64,000 bases of DNA from Eonycteris spelaea (lineage: Eukaryota > Chordata > Mammalia > Chiroptera > Pteropodidae), in the NCBI GenBank assembly GCA_003508835.1, contig PUFA01000171.1, positions 3,576,001-3,640,000 of the forward strand, in the 5' to 3' direction. Made by a program: the position numbers and the translations under genes. Positions 13,200-25,899 of this stretch are shown here, in pieces. The notes under the pieces were generated by a model, which made no database searches, was not told the DNA's origin, and was given only the letters and a program-made list of their open reading frames with translations. The stretch's first letter is position 1. Each line of letters begins with the position of its first letter.

Positions 13200-14810
13200 T
13201 TAAAATCCTACTACCAAGACACAATCAGTTTTAATGTTTTGTATATATCCTTCCAAATTTTGTCAAAAACATGGAAGTAAATAAAATTGGGGTTGTGCTA
13301 GGCATATTATTTAGCATATTGTTTCTCACTCAAAAATATATACATATATATTTCCATGCTTATATAAGAGGTACCCATATATACATTTATATATATGTAT
13401 GTATGTATACATCACTATGTTCAGTGGCCCCATAGTTGTTAGAGTTTTTCCAACTTTTTATTCTTTTAGATAACATATTAATGATCATCCTTGTACATAC
13501 ATATTGCATGATTTTTTCTTTAGGATAAACCCAAAGTTATATAATTTTGAGTATATACATTTTTAAGATTTAATACTTGGTGCCATATAGAAAAGACTAA
13601 ACCAATTCGTAGTCCCATGGAAAATGAATGAAGTTACTATCACCAAGTGCATGTTATCATTCTACTTCATCTTTGTCACTTTTATAGGTTGTAAAAAAGG
13701 ATTTAAAATATTTAAAAATTAAAAGTTATATCTCATTGCAATTTTTGTTTAATTACTGGGGAGGATAAACACTCTTCCTAGATTTTCTTAGACTATTTCT
13801 TAACTCCTTGTTATGTTTTTCTTGTGAATTGCATGTTCATGTCCTTTGCCAATTTAGTTTTTGCATATGGATTCTTTTCTTATTTATATGTAAGAGCTCT
13901 TTTATATTATGTTATGTATATATTATCATAAATTACTATATGTTATGTATATATTACCAAAATTCAAAAAAAATTTGAAAAGTATGCTTCCTAAAAGAAT
14001 GTAAACAATACAAAATATATGAAGTAAATTTATTTCACATTTTTATATGTAAATGTTTATTGTGATGTGACGAATGAAGTGGATTCAGCTTTTATCTTTC
14101 CTGGTCCCAATATTATTATTAAATAATGCTCCTCTCCACACACACACACACAGATACCTCTAACTTCCTGATTTAAAATTCCTCTTTCATCATATACTAA
14201 ATTCTTATTTATATAGTGGATCCATTTCTAAATTTTCTATTTTGTCCCATGGTGCCATTAACTAGTCATTTTGTTCCTGCCCCACACTTTAAGGTATCAT
14301 ACTTTATTTAAATGTAATTTATGTGGAGTAAAATGCACATATCTTAAGGGTACGATTCAGTGAGTTTTGACAAAAGCATACATTCAGAGAGCTTATACCA
14401 CTACTAAGATATGAAATATTTCCATCACCCAGAAAGATGCCCTGTGCCTCAGTCACAGAGGCACACTACAGAGTAACCATTGTTCTGACTTATTTCACCA
14501 ATGATTAGTTTTTCCTGTTCTAAAAATTTATAATAAATGGAATAATTCAGTAGGTACTATCTTGTGTTCTCCCTTCTTTCACTCAGTACCGTGCTTATGC
14601 AGTTTATCCATGTTGTTGCATGTACCAGTAGTTGATTCTTTTTTATGGTTGAGTGGTACTCCCCTGTGTGGATTTGCCACAATCTCTTTACCCTTCCCAT
14701 TGTCAGACATTACCCTGTTTCTAGTTCAAAGCTATTATGGCTGTAACTGCTACATTCTTGCACAAATCTTTTTGTGAATATGTATTTCTGTATCCCTTGA
14801 AGAACCATAT
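13200..14810 (-). mobile_element. Old LINE-1 fragments, antisense
   Basis: At least two antisense L1 3' pieces. One runs from about 13200 to 13990, with 'gcatgttcatgtcctttgccaattt' near its end. The other runs from about 14300 to 14810, with 'ttttgacaaaagcatacattc', 'tttatccatgttgttgcatgtaccagtag' and 'tcttgcacaaatctttttgtg'. Both are diverged and indel-rich. Between them lies an AT-rich stretch with a short CA repeat at about 14138-14152. Confidence 0.65.
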
Positions 14811-15100
14811 TTTTTATTACTGAAGTTTTATAATAAACATTCATATTTACTAGAGAATTTTTCATTCATTATTTTTATATTTTTCTCCAAAAATTGACTA
14901 TGTTTACATGATTCTGCCAAAACATGCCCTTGGGAATTTCTGGAATGAGATAGATTAATTTGAGAAAAACTAACCTCTTTACAATATTTAGTCTTCCCAT
15001 CTCAAAACATGTTATATTTTTCCATTTGGTCAGGTCTCCTTTAATGTCCTTCAATAAAGCTTTTAGTTTTTGTCAAAATGTACTGCACATTCTTTTTCCA

Positions 15101-15612
15101 TTTTTTTTTTTTTACAATGAAAAATTTTTATATTTAGAATTAGCCAGCTGGACTCAGTTTAAATGATCTCAATTTTGCTGGCAACATCCAAAGCATCAAA
15201 GTCGAGAGCCAGTCGAACTTATGCCTGCTTCTCTCCATCAGGCCTGATCAGGATGTTGTCTTTGGCCAGTCAATGTCATAGAGCCTCTTCACAGCCTGTT
15301 TGGTCTGGTTCTGGCCTTGACATCATTGAACACAGGTGTATTGTTGTCTTCTATCGTCTTCATGGTCGATCCGTAGTTGGGGGAACCTGATGATATAGCA
15401 TAGTGGTCAAGCTTGTGCCTGGCCACTGCGGGAGTGGGGTGGTGCGCTCTTGCGAGGGTGTTTGGGTTGCCTTCATAGCCTGCCTTCCTTTTTTAATTTC
15501 GCGGTTGCGGGCGCTTTTGCCTTTCGGCATTGCTTTCTCTGCCTGCAAAGCCTTTGTTTGGCTTCGGCTTTGGCAGGGGCAGGCGCTTCCTTCTTCGCTT
15601 TCCAGCCATCTT
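15101..15612 (-). pseudogene. RPL23A: RPL23A processed pseudogene (retrocopy)
   Basis: On the minus strand the retrocopy starts at an ATG at 15609-15607. It runs through the alanine/lysine-rich N-terminus of ribosomal protein L23a (frames containing 'ALQAEKAMPKGKSARNRE') and on to the conserved C-terminal block, seen as 'LIRPDGEK' and 'DALDVA' near 15250-15175. There follow a stop-region homolog, the 3' UTR words 'ctgagtccagctggctaattc', and an A-tail (plus-strand poly-T at about 15102-15113). There are no introns, a one-base deletion just after the start codon, further frameshifts, an in-frame stop after 'EKQA' and a deletion in the middle. It is therefore a dead retrocopy. It lies in SHROOM3 intron 1 in the same orientation as SHROOM3. 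Confidence 0.92.
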
Positions 15613-15756
15613 TGTGAAAAGAGTTCGCACATTTCTAAATTAATTCCTGGGTAGTTTTTATTTATTTTTAACCACTGAAAATCGGTACTACCCACGACTC
15701 GAAATATTTTTTCTTGCTATTATTACTTCTCCATAGGTAAGAGCCTGGCTTTTTAT

Positions 15757-15838
15757 TTTATTATTATTATTATATATATTATTATTATTATCATTATTAT
15801 TATTATCATCGTCGTCGTCATCATCATCATCATCATCA
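15757..15838. repeat. Compound ATT / ATC trinucleotide microsatellite
   Basis: A run of tta/att units passes through a short TA patch into 'cat' units, then 'cgtcgtcgt', then six or more 'cat' units. The order suggests point mutation of ATT to ATC and GTC units, with each variant then expanding. Confidence 0.85.
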
Positions 15839-17274
15839 ATTGTCTAGTCACCTCACTGTATTATTTTTCTAGTTACTGTGTATGAACTATTTTAAACACT
15901 TACTCTGTGGAGGATTTTTTTTCCCAGAAGAAAATGTCAAGCCAATTACATTTTTTCTAAAGCCTTGATAGATGGCTCTCCAATTCTGCTTTCATTCTCA
16001 CACTCCCTTATAATTAGTGATTTGTCCTACCAACAACCCCAACCAGCATTTCCTTTCTTTGGTGTCAATTCTAAAACTTTAGAGAAATCAAAAGTAAACT
16101 GTCACGTGGAAAATGTGATTTATACCATTCAAAAACACACTCTAAGTCTAGTGCATGTGAGAGCTACAGACTATAACAGAGAAAAGCGGATGTTATTGAA
16201 TAGCTCACTGCACAACAGGTGTCCATCACCTCTTTCCACTACACCTTAGCAATCAAATGTATACACATTCGCTGTAGCTTCCTTGGATCTGATTAAGTTG
16301 GATCAGCAGATACGAGACTGGAGGATGACAAGAAAATTGGTAGTCACTTGACAGGCTCTTTCCCTAATCACCACCTCTTCTCCCACAGGTCAAGAGTCCC
16401 CATTAGAAGTAGGAGTGGACAGCCAAGACAGAGACCATGGGGCAGGGGAGCAATGTGGTATCTATCATCCGTGGTCAAGGGATTCCTGTTCTCAGGTGGC
16501 CCATGAGCCCCACATAGCTTTACAAAGTATACAATGGCCCTTGTGAAATGTTTCCTCGCCCCTCCTCTGAAACGCTTCTTTACCTTCTTTATAATCTAAG
16601 CAGTTTAGCAGTTTATCACCTTCATAACCCCTAAAGTGGTAAGACTCCACTAAATTGACATAATAATGAACAAAAATTTCTCAAACTCCAAGCACCCCTA
16701 CTTTTCTGCATTGCTACCATTTTTTTTCTGGTACAATGTTAAATGCCTTTGCATCCTCAAGCTCCACTAAAGGATGAAATTCTATCCTTAGTAATTTGGC
16801 AAATGTTTTGTATTTTACATTATTTTGTTTTCCCAGGACCCTACACCTTAATTCTCCAAAGACATATGGTACACAAAATATGGGTAGAATTAAACATAGA
16901 GATTTAAGATTCTGATATCTGACAGCGAGGAAGACACTCTTGCTTTAGAGAAAATCCTGGAATTCCTCTGCCTACATCTTCTGATAGTATGTCTCATTCC
17001 CTAACTTGCCTTATGAACAACTTTTCGGAGTGTCTTGATTCCTTAAATAATTAGGACTCTGCAATGATTTTTAAAGCTTCAGTTTGGTCATCTTCCTCTA
17101 CTGCTTTAAATTTCAACTAATTAAATCAATACTGAATGCTTAACATGGTGAATAATAATCTACTTTGTGATTCTTATTTATTTTCTGTCTTTCTGTTCCT
17201 TCTAATTTTTGTTATCAAAACCAAAGTGGTCTTTTTCTTAACAATTAAATGTAAAGAAAAACAGTCAGAGCTGT

Positions 17275-17840
17275 TGCACCCATCACTGTGATCTACTTTC
17301 AGAACACTTCCATCACCTCAACAGAAACTTCGTACCCACTTATAGTTACTCTACATTCCCAACCACAGCCTTCAGCAGCCCCTAATTTACTTTCTGTATG
17401 TAGATTTGTCTCTTCTGGACATCTCCGATAAATGGAATTACATAGTATGTGGTGTGGGGTGGGGTGGGGTGGGTTGTGTCTGCCTTCTTTAACTGAGCAT
17501 ATTTGAGGGTTATCCATGTTATATCATGTGTCAGTATTCTGTTCCTTTTTATTGCCAAATAGTATTCCATTATATGGCTGTACCATATTTTTTTATCCAG
17601 TTGATAAGCATTTAGATTTTTTTCCACTTGTGGCTATCGTAAACAATGTGGACATGAACATTTGAGTATGTCTTTGTACAGACATATACTTTCATTTCTC
17701 CTTGGTATAAACTTATAAGTATAATTGTTGGTGATATGGTACTCTGTGTTTAACATTTTATTTAAGAAATTGCCATCTGTTTTTCCAAAGTGGCTGCACC
17801 AATTTGTATTCCCACCAGCAATGTATAGAAAGGAATATTT
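17275..17840 (-). mobile_element. LINE-1 ORF2 C-terminus / 3' end, antisense
   Basis: The minus-strand frame 17627-17382 contains 'HIMEYYLAIKRN', the decayed form of the well-known L1 ORF2p C-terminal words (MEYYSAIKKN in many L1s). The plus strand shows 'gccttcagcagcccctaattt', 'agtattccattatatgg' and 'accaatttgtattcccacca'. It contains a G-rich tract at 17456-17473, listed separately. Confidence 0.85.
17456..17473 (+). repeat. GGGGT tandem repeat / G-quadruplex motif
   Basis: Four G-runs (4, 4, 4 and 3 G) are separated by single T residues. This meets the usual quadruplex rule with the shortest possible loops. It interrupts the L1 ORF2 remnant and appears to have expanded from a 'ggtgtgg' seed. 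Confidence 0.85.
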
Positions 17841-20800
17841 TTAATCTCTGTGAAATGACAGCATAAATAGGACAAACCAAGAAGTTTCGACTAAGAAGAA
17901 TGCATCGTTTCCCTGCTTAAGCAATGGGAGGATAGGTGATGATTTCCTTCTGTATTACTTTCTGAATGACTTTCTATTCCACGGGCTCCCTGGAGCTAGA
18001 GTAGGCATAAATGTGTTCAGCAATCAATGCCATGAGGTTAAAATGAACACTGACTTGCCAAGACCTCCCTCATTATGATGAAATGCCCTTCCCTGTGCTT
18101 ACACACACAAACACAATTTTTAAAAATGCTTGTTAATTCCCACTAATAGAAAGAAGCAAATACTTATCTTCCTTGCCTTCTCTTTTTAAATAGAGTATAT
18201 GTTTATTGCTCCATTATTCAGAGTTCAGACTGCTATAAAAGTGCTTTAACTAAAAGAAAGAGCAATGCCTTTTGCATTATTATATTGAAATGTGAATTTA
18301 GAAAAGAGGGACTGGAAGCGTGTTTAGTTTCTCTTGAACTGACAATTTCATATATTACATAAATTGATTATATTACATAAAATCTGTTCATTATTCTAGC
18401 CATTCAAGATCAAGTTGAGGTTTAAGGAAGAATAATGGCTGTCACATGAAACTACTGTTTGTCAGTCTTCGGTGAATTCAAGAAAAAACAAGGACATTGG
18501 AAAAGGAAAACATAGTGAGTCAAAGAATCATCATACTGTGAGGAAACAGCTCCAAAAGAAAAGAAGCTTCTTGTATTGAATCTGGCAGAGGGACAAGTTA
18601 TACAAGGAAACCACATTTTACTGTTGAAAAGTTATTCTGTTATTTTGGGGTTGGCATGAGTTGGGAATTATGTTATATTTTATTACTTGTTTAGGTGCCA
18701 AACTTCATACTATTTCCATGTTATGCTGTCAAATATTCTGGACTAAAAAACAATGTGTTGTTTACTGTTCTTGTGCTCTGTTTATATTAAGAACTGAGAA
18801 AGAAAAGAAGCAACATAAGTAAAAGTCTAGAAAAGAAACTATGTTCAGAGAGCTCCAGAAAAATCAGATATATTTTCTCTGTCTCTTCTGCTCGGGGGCC
18901 ACATTTTCCATAGCCACTAACCTACAAACTACAGAATAACAGAACCTGTAGCACAAGAGACCAGGTCCTCCTCTCAGATAGGAGGGGAAACTCTCTTGAT
19001 GCCTGATTGATACAGAAATAAGAAGGGATGATAAAAAACAGAGAGTAGCTCATCAAAGCCATTCAGTGGAGAAAAAGAGAAAGGCATGTTCATCTGTGTG
19101 AGAGGGTAGAAGATGAAAGAGAGAAGTACAAAACATCACCCCTGGGAATGAACTTCGCCTTTTCTCGGCAACCAAAAAAATATTAGGTCTAAGATACAAT
19201 GCGATTCCTACATTGTGGTTATAATCTGCATCAGGCTTCAGGTTCTGGCTTTCACTTAGTAAGCATTCCCTAAATGGTGGTTATCTTGGTTTGGGTTTCC
19301 CCAGGAGCAGACTCTGAGACAAGCCTTCGGATCCAAGTTTTCTCTGGGAAGTAAAGAAAACAGAGGGAACTGCACCAAGGCGGTGGGAAAAGAAGCTTAA
19401 TTCTGCCGGGGCGACCCTAAGAGCTGGTGGAAAACACACTCCTCAGAGTTATCCCATCTGAGGGATGAGAGAGCTGAGCTGTTTCCCTACCAACTCTACT
19501 TAGTCATGGGTTGAGAGGGCTGCTCCAGAGTCATTAAGCAGGTGGCAAAAAAGGCAAAATGAAGTCCTTAAGAGAAAAAATGCAGACGCTTGAGTTGGAA
19601 GTCAAGCCAATGTGCACAGCAGTGAAAGGCAAGGGGACTTGGGTGTGGCAACAACTGGGTCAGCTTCAAGTGCAATATATAAAAAAACAAACAAACACCA
19701 GAACACATGCCCTTTGAGGTGCAGAGACCTCGTTTGCTGTTGTTTCCACCATGCTGTCATGTTTCAGGCAGTCAATGCATGACATGTTGATTGAATGTTT
19801 GGTGAATGCATGAAATAACTTAGCTTTAAATCCTGGCTCCATCATTTTTAAATATGGGAAACTCCTTTCTCATATTTAAAAAACAAATCTCATTATACGA
19901 AATAATAAGTCAAAGAGCCTAATACAGTGCCTGACCTACAGAGGAAAAAGAAGTAAATGTACATATTGTTATTATATATATCCATTTCCTTCTTAGTACC
20001 ATACAGTTTTCCCTTCTTTATGTTGCCCTTGCTCATTAAGAGGAAAGGTAGCTACAGTGCTTCACAGTGCCCAAGTTCAGAAATTCACAGTACATCTTGG
20101 TTCACTGAAAGAATCCACACCAATAACTTCTTAAAGGTCAAATTTATTGACCTACATATATAAGGGAAACTGTGACCGTAATTCTTTCAAGAGAGAACCA
20201 AACAACTTATTTAATTGTAAGCACTGATCCAAGAGCAGCACTATACAACTGTAAATGCAATCCTGAAGAACAAAACAAATTCTTGTAACCTTTCTGCTGC
20301 TTATACTTAGGTCCATGGCTGCCTTGCTTTTGACCTCCTGCTCATTAGCAATTATTCAAAAGTGAGAATACCAAAAAGCAAAAATCAAGAAATGACAGAA
20401 AAGTGTCAGGTATTTTCTGCCTCTCATTCCTGAAGTTTACTTACTCTAGTTTTTTAATCTTCTATCTCAACACCCAACATATGTATTTCTTTCTGGAACC
20501 CAGCCAAACCCTGGGCCTGAATTCCAGCAGCTCATTTCCCGGTTTCCATGAGACAAGCCTAAAAAATGTGACCTTCTCAAGGACTAGACACAAGATGATA
20601 AACGCTTGAATTATACACATAAGTTTTCCTCCTTTAAAAATGTTAACATTTCAAAAGAACAGAATACGGCAATTAGTTCTGGAAGTCTAATCTTTTTTCC
20701 TTCCTTCTAGCAAATGTGTGGCTCAGGATCTAATTTAATACCCAGAGCATTAGGCACTTTGTCCCACTAATCTGAAGAACGCTTATTTCACTTAGGTTGT

Positions 20801-21894
20801 CTGTGTTTTGATTCCAAATTCATGTCAGGCGTTTTTTAAATTTGAGATATTTAGAATTTTAGGGTCTGTCTGAACCAGTTTTCCAGGAACCAAGATTGGA
20901 TGACAGATATCACCAAGCAGCAGTGGCTTTGAGGGCAAGGACTATGTGCTGACACCCCAGGATTATGCCAACTGAATGTACCATTAGAAGGGGTAGAAAG
21001 TATATCTGTTGGGACGGTGGGAGCTGCTGAGAGTCAAGGAACCAGAGCAGACAGCTGAGTGTGGAGATAGTTACCTAAGCAAGAGACAAGCTGGAAGAGC
21101 AGAACAGAGAGATGTGCTGTATTATGAACTCAGCAAGAGCTAGAAAGAAACAAATTAACACAAAATTTAATACAATGGACACTCCTACATGAAGGCGCAT
21201 GTGCTGTGCTACTGATCTCCTATCTAAGTCTCTTCACCACATTGAGGGGCATGAACTTGAGGTAACACAGAAAATCAGTGCTCTGTTTGAAGCCCAAATC
21301 TGATTTTCTATATTAACTATATCTAGCCCTTGTTAGCTTTAAACCATTTAATTAGATTCAGCCAATTGCCGTTTCTCCTTGGGTAATAGCCCAGATTTGA
21401 GGGTTAAGGTTTTATCATGGCTTAATCATGAGATGGAATGTATACAGCTCAAGAGGTAAGCCATAGGGTTTAGGCTGATGGGGAGGGGAAAATTTAAGTC
21501 AACTGAAAAGTCAAGGACATGATAGAAAAACAAAGGCAAAGATGAGACTGTGTGTGAAGACGAAAACACAAGATCTCAGTTGAAAAACAACAATCAGAGA
21601 GGTGAACCGAAACCAAGGTCAGAACCTTGCAGAAGGAAAAAGTGGCAGGAAGCAGGGCCTGGGACGATATGGGAAGCCCAATTCCTAAGGCTGATGTCGC
21701 AGGCACACACCTCATTCCATGGTGCGAGCTACGTTCAAAATGCCATGGGGCTGCCTGAGTTTTTCACACATCCCACTTTCCACCAGTTTATTGTGACATG
21801 GGACAAAGCAGATGTCAGAATTCTTTAGAAGGATAAAATGACAATGCATTTTTTTTTTTTTACCGTAAAAGGTGTTTTTCAGGCTTCAAGTTTA

Positions 21895-22060
21895 AAAGAT
21901 CTTAGATCAGCCTCTACCTACTTTTATGACCTTAAGCAAGATTCCAGTATCTTCATCTATAAAATGGAAATAATAATAGGACCTATACCTCAAGGATTTT
22001 GTAAAGTTTATGTGAGTTAGCAAGCTGGTTACAGAGCAGGGCCCCAGAAAAGTTAATCGC
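21895..22060 (+). repeat. MIR SINE fragment
   Basis: 'tatgaccttaagcaagattcc', 'tatcttcatctataaaatggaaataataatagg', 'cctcaaggattttgtaaag' and 'tgagttag' follow the MIR core in forward orientation. Confidence 0.75.
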
Positions 22061-22538
22061 GTTACTATGACAAAAGTAACCCCAGGAAATCTTGTTGGCT
22101 TGAAATGAAAAATAAACTAAGAATCAATAGTTATGGAATAGAAGAGGAGAACCTTCTCCCAACTAATAAAACAAAGAATATTTACTGTTTGCTTATGTAT
22201 CATTCCATAAATCACAATAAATTTTGACAGTTGTCTTTTGGAAGGCCCTGTTCTGTTGCAGACCCAGGAAGTGCCTTAGAAACATATGAGGGAGGGAAGA
22301 GAAGGTGGCTTTAATAGTCAGAGCTAAAAAAAATCTCCCAGAGTTTAAATACATGGAATCAATTGGCACATCCATCATAAGTAGAGAATTACTCATGGTG
22401 TGATAGACCCTCACATCCAGCACTTAAGTCCAGTTCAAGGTCCTTCCCACGGCCTTACAAAGTCCCTTATGATCTGAGCCCTGCCAACTTTTCCATTTTT
22501 ATATCATACCACTCTCTCTATTGCTTATTGCAATACCT

Positions 22539-22880
22539 TGAAATGTGTTCCCCCAAAATTCATATATTGAAACCTACTTCCCCAATGTGATGGTATTTGG
22601 AGGTGATTCAGTCATGAGGATGGAGCCCTTATAAATGGGATTCATGCCCTCATAAAAGAAACTCCAGCAAACTTCCTTGCCCCTTCTGAGATGTGAAAAC
22701 ACAGTGAGAAGATATCATCTTTGGACCAGGAAGTGAAGTGAGCCCTCACCAGATGTCAAATCTGCCTTTGCCTTGACCTTGGACTTTCTATCCCCCAGAA
22801 CTATAAGAAATAAATGTCTGTTGTTTATAAGCCACCTAGTGTATGGTATTCTGTTATAGCAGTCTGAACAGACTAAGATA
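22539..22880 (+). mobile_element. MLT1A-like LTR nested in L2
   Basis: It starts 'tgaaatgtgttcccccaaaa', contains 'ttcatatattgaaacctac', 'gatggtatttggaggtg', 'gccctcaccagatg' and 'agaactataagaaataaatgt', and ends 'gaacagactaagata'. This is MLT1A order. A possible short target duplication (atac-tt) lies at the edges. Confidence 0.82.
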
Positions 22881-23184
22881 CTTTACTCCAATAACCCTGA
22901 CTTTTTTCTTGTTTCTGAAATATTCCAAGCATTTCCTGTCTCAGCCCAACTTACAAAACTGTTTGTATGTCTGAGGTCTTATTTCTCACCCATCAGGTCT
23001 TAGTTCAGATGTGATCTAATCAGAAGACTTCTCTATCATCCTATTTAAAGTAAACCCTGATCCCCATACCTCTACCCCACCAACACTATCATTCTGAATG
23101 CCATCATTTTGATTTGTTTTGTTTGTTTTTTTTTGTTTTTTGTTTTTTTCTTAATAACACCAACCCTGAAATTATGTCCAAACA

Positions 23185-23187
<3 letters not shown>

Positions 23188-23234
<47 letters not shown>
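23188..23234. repeat. (TA)n microsatellite
   Basis: About 23 uninterrupted TA units, preceded by a T-rich region (23114-23150). Probably length-polymorphic and fragile. Confidence 0.95.
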
Positions 23235-23237
<3 letters not shown>

Positions 23238-23454
23238 TTTTGCCAGTCTCTTTCTACTGGAATATAAGCTCCATGAGAGCAGGGAATTATCTGTTCAGGG
23301 TTTCAATGTGAGGTAGCAACTGTTGGTCATAATACAGAAATTCAGCCAAGTATCACCTTTGTTACATGAGTTGCTAACTTCCGTTTAGTACCTAATATTC
23401 TCCCATCAGTCCATATCATCATATCATAACTAAACTCTAAATTGTGTTTTTTTT

Positions 23455-23640
23455 TTTAAAGCACTTTGTCATTTAAAAGCACCATTGGACACTTATAACA
23501 ACTTCATTAGGTGAAAATGTCCCATTTTTAAAGATGAAGAAATTGAGGTTCAGGAAAGCTAAATTACTTGCCCATGGTCACATAGCCAGTAAAGACTATG
23601 GTTGAAATGAAACTTGTTTATTTTCACTCCAAGCTCTGTA
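23455..23640 (-). repeat. MIR SINE, antisense
   Basis: 'tataacaacttcattaggtg', 'ttaaagatgaagaaattgaggttcagg', 'ctaaattacttgcccatggtcacatagcc' and 'gaaatgaaacttg' give the reverse-complement MIR order. Confidence 0.75.
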
Positions 23641-24696
23641 TTTTGCTATACTGGACAGCTTTGCCTAAAATGGAGAGAAAAAAAGATAACGTAGAAATTA
23701 CAACCCTAAATCAATACAAACATACCAAAGAGCACTTAAAAATAAAGACTTTAGACAAATCTCATAAATTTCTAAGATAAAATGCAGTTCAAAATGGAGG
23801 ATACAATAAATAGATGGCTGAGGAATGAAAAAATGCGGTTGACTCAAGTACAAATTTAGGCTCAGATTGCCCAGGACAGAATGTTCTACACATCGGTCTG
23901 CCAAGTTAGAAAAGCCTCCTGTGAAGGCAGGAAAGAACTGTCACTTCCATTCTACAGATCAAGATATACAAGTTCTCTTGTATGGGGAAAGTCATTAGGA
24001 AAGGGGAAGAAACAATGCTTAGATTTAGCAGAGAAGCTTTGCCTCATTTTGTTTCATTGACAAGGGCCTGTGATGTCAGAGTGTGATAGATGGATGGACT
24101 CCTGGAATGGACCAAGCAGGAGAAAACACTGACTCGGTAGCTCTTTAGATCAAGATGTTTGCTGTTTGGAAGGACATCAAAGGAAGAGATGTGGACAAAT
24201 CTGTCTGTGGGTTCGTTCATAATGTCCTTTGGGGTGTTTTTTTTTCCCCAGAAATTGATAGAAAGTCTCTCATTATGTGTCTCCAATCACATTGTGGGTT
24301 CACTAAAATGAGACAAATATTTCTTAAATCGCGTTCTCCTCATAGGAGGCAGTGACTTGGGTATCTATTAGCTTAAAAAAAAAGCAGAATCCTTATTGAT
24401 GCTATGATCCATATGGCATACAACCTCAGCATGGTACCAATCTAATTCAATTCAATAGACATTTACTGAACATTAAGTATGTGCAAGATATCATTAAATT
24501 CAGAGTCAAACTCAACTTCCCTGCCTTATTTTTTAAATGGGTTTTATTAGTATCCTGTTTCACAGAGCCCTTGACATCTTTCTAACAAAGATTTTAAAGA
24601 AGATCCTCTTTAATATTAATTTATCTTCATCTTTACTGACACATTTTTATTTTTGTCATTATTATTCATAGTTTAAGCACTATGGATAACAAAGAA

Positions 24697-24770
24697 AAGG
24701 AGAATAGGAGGAAGGAAGGAAGAAGAAAGGTAGAGAGGGAGGGAGGGAGGAATGGAAGGAGGAAAGAAAA
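24697..24770. repeat. Polypurine (GGAA/GGGA)n tract
   Basis: Nearly all purine on the plus strand, with GGAA and then GGGA units. Mirror-repeat, triplex-prone composition. Confidence 0.8.
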
Positions 24771-25347
24771 ATCCTTCTAGAAGTTAACAGCCTAACAGGG
24801 AAGCTCGGATTCATACAAAACTATGAATGGAACAACCAGAAAGCAATTATTCCCTCACTAGTTGAGCTTTATACATACACACAATTTGTTTGCTAAGCAG
24901 AAACCATTTTAGCAAATAAATGAATTTATTGTCTCATTTTCTCTCTGTGCAGTGAGGAAGCTGGATTAGATGATTGCTGAGATTCTTTATGGCTCTAAAA
25001 CCCTATAAGGCATTTAACACTTATTATTTGTTGTGTGTGAAATGAGAAGTATTTTGCTAGAAGAAGCAGGATATACAGCCTGAGTGAAATTCGTTTGGCT
25101 TTGAAGAGATTATAATGTATTGCTAGGATGCCAAATGCAAACAACTACTTGAATTAGAAGGTGGAATGAATAAAGGTGCTAGGGAGGTGAGAGGAAGGAG
25201 GAATTAATGCAAATTCAGAGCAGAAGGGGATAGAACAATGAGGGAACAAACAAATTAGCCCAAGGACAGCAGAGAGATGAGGCTAGCGTGGTATGAAGGG
25301 CAAAGAATGTTAAAGGAAAGAACAAGAGAGGTAAAGAAAGAACCTCA

Positions 25348-25359
25348 GGGGGGGGGGGG
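25348..25359 (+). repeat. Run of 12 G
   Basis: A homopolymer G tract in otherwise AG-rich unique DNA. Unusually long for G in a mammalian intron and also a likely place for sequencing error. Confidence 0.9.
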
Positions 25360-25899
25360 AACTGGGTAGTTTGAAAAGTCAGTAACAAGCTGATCTAGCT
25401 TGATACTTGGAGTGAACTAAATCAACCAGCCCAGCATCTTGGGAAACTGCCTAAAAGTCAATTTCACATTGAACTCAGGAACCATAGCTGAAGAGTTGAA
25501 AATAAGCCTTGTTTCAGTGCAGAAGAAGTGGGCAAGAGAGACACATAGGCTGATACTGATGATTGAAAAAAACTTAAAAAAAACAAGGAAGCTAGAAGTT
25601 TATAAAGTGCTGAATCTGGACAGATGAATATAGAAAATCCAGAAATGAGGAAATCTCAACATTGTCATCTAATTTAAGTATACTTCAAACCTAATTTCCT
25701 ACCCTATGGACTGTTTATATTACCAAGACTCCTTACAGTACATACAGTAAAGGAGTCCGTTTCACTTTAAAATGGCAGGTTGACTAGGATGTTTGGATGA
25801 TTCTCCCCAGAGAATAGTGAAAAGGACTCAAGGAATCAAATTATATTGCTGAGGCTAGAAGAACCCGATGAGAGAATCCATTTTAAAATGAGTAGTGTC

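Larger units (their letters stand above)
22430..23330 (+). mobile_element. LINE-2 3' end, split by an MLT1A LTR and a TA repeat
   Basis: L2 3' end words run in order: 'caaagtcccttatgatctgagccctgcc' (22457), a break at 22539-22880 where an MLT1A sits, then 'caagcatttcctgtctcagccc', 'tcttagttcagatgtgatct', 'agaagacttctctatcat' and, after the TA microsatellite, 'ataagctccatgagagcaggga'. The LTR therefore inserted into an older L2 copy. Confidence 0.7.

Noticed and set aside
15360..15695. 111-codon minus frame as a small protein gene
   Set aside because: It is an out-of-frame and in-frame mosaic of the RPL23A retrocopy extended into 5' flank.
17382..17627. Minus-strand 81-codon frame as a host gene
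   Set aside because: It carries the L1 ORF2p C-terminal signature and then collapses into the GGGGT repeat.
23114..23311. Frame of repeated Ile-Tyr residues
   Set aside because: Translation of the TA microsatellite.
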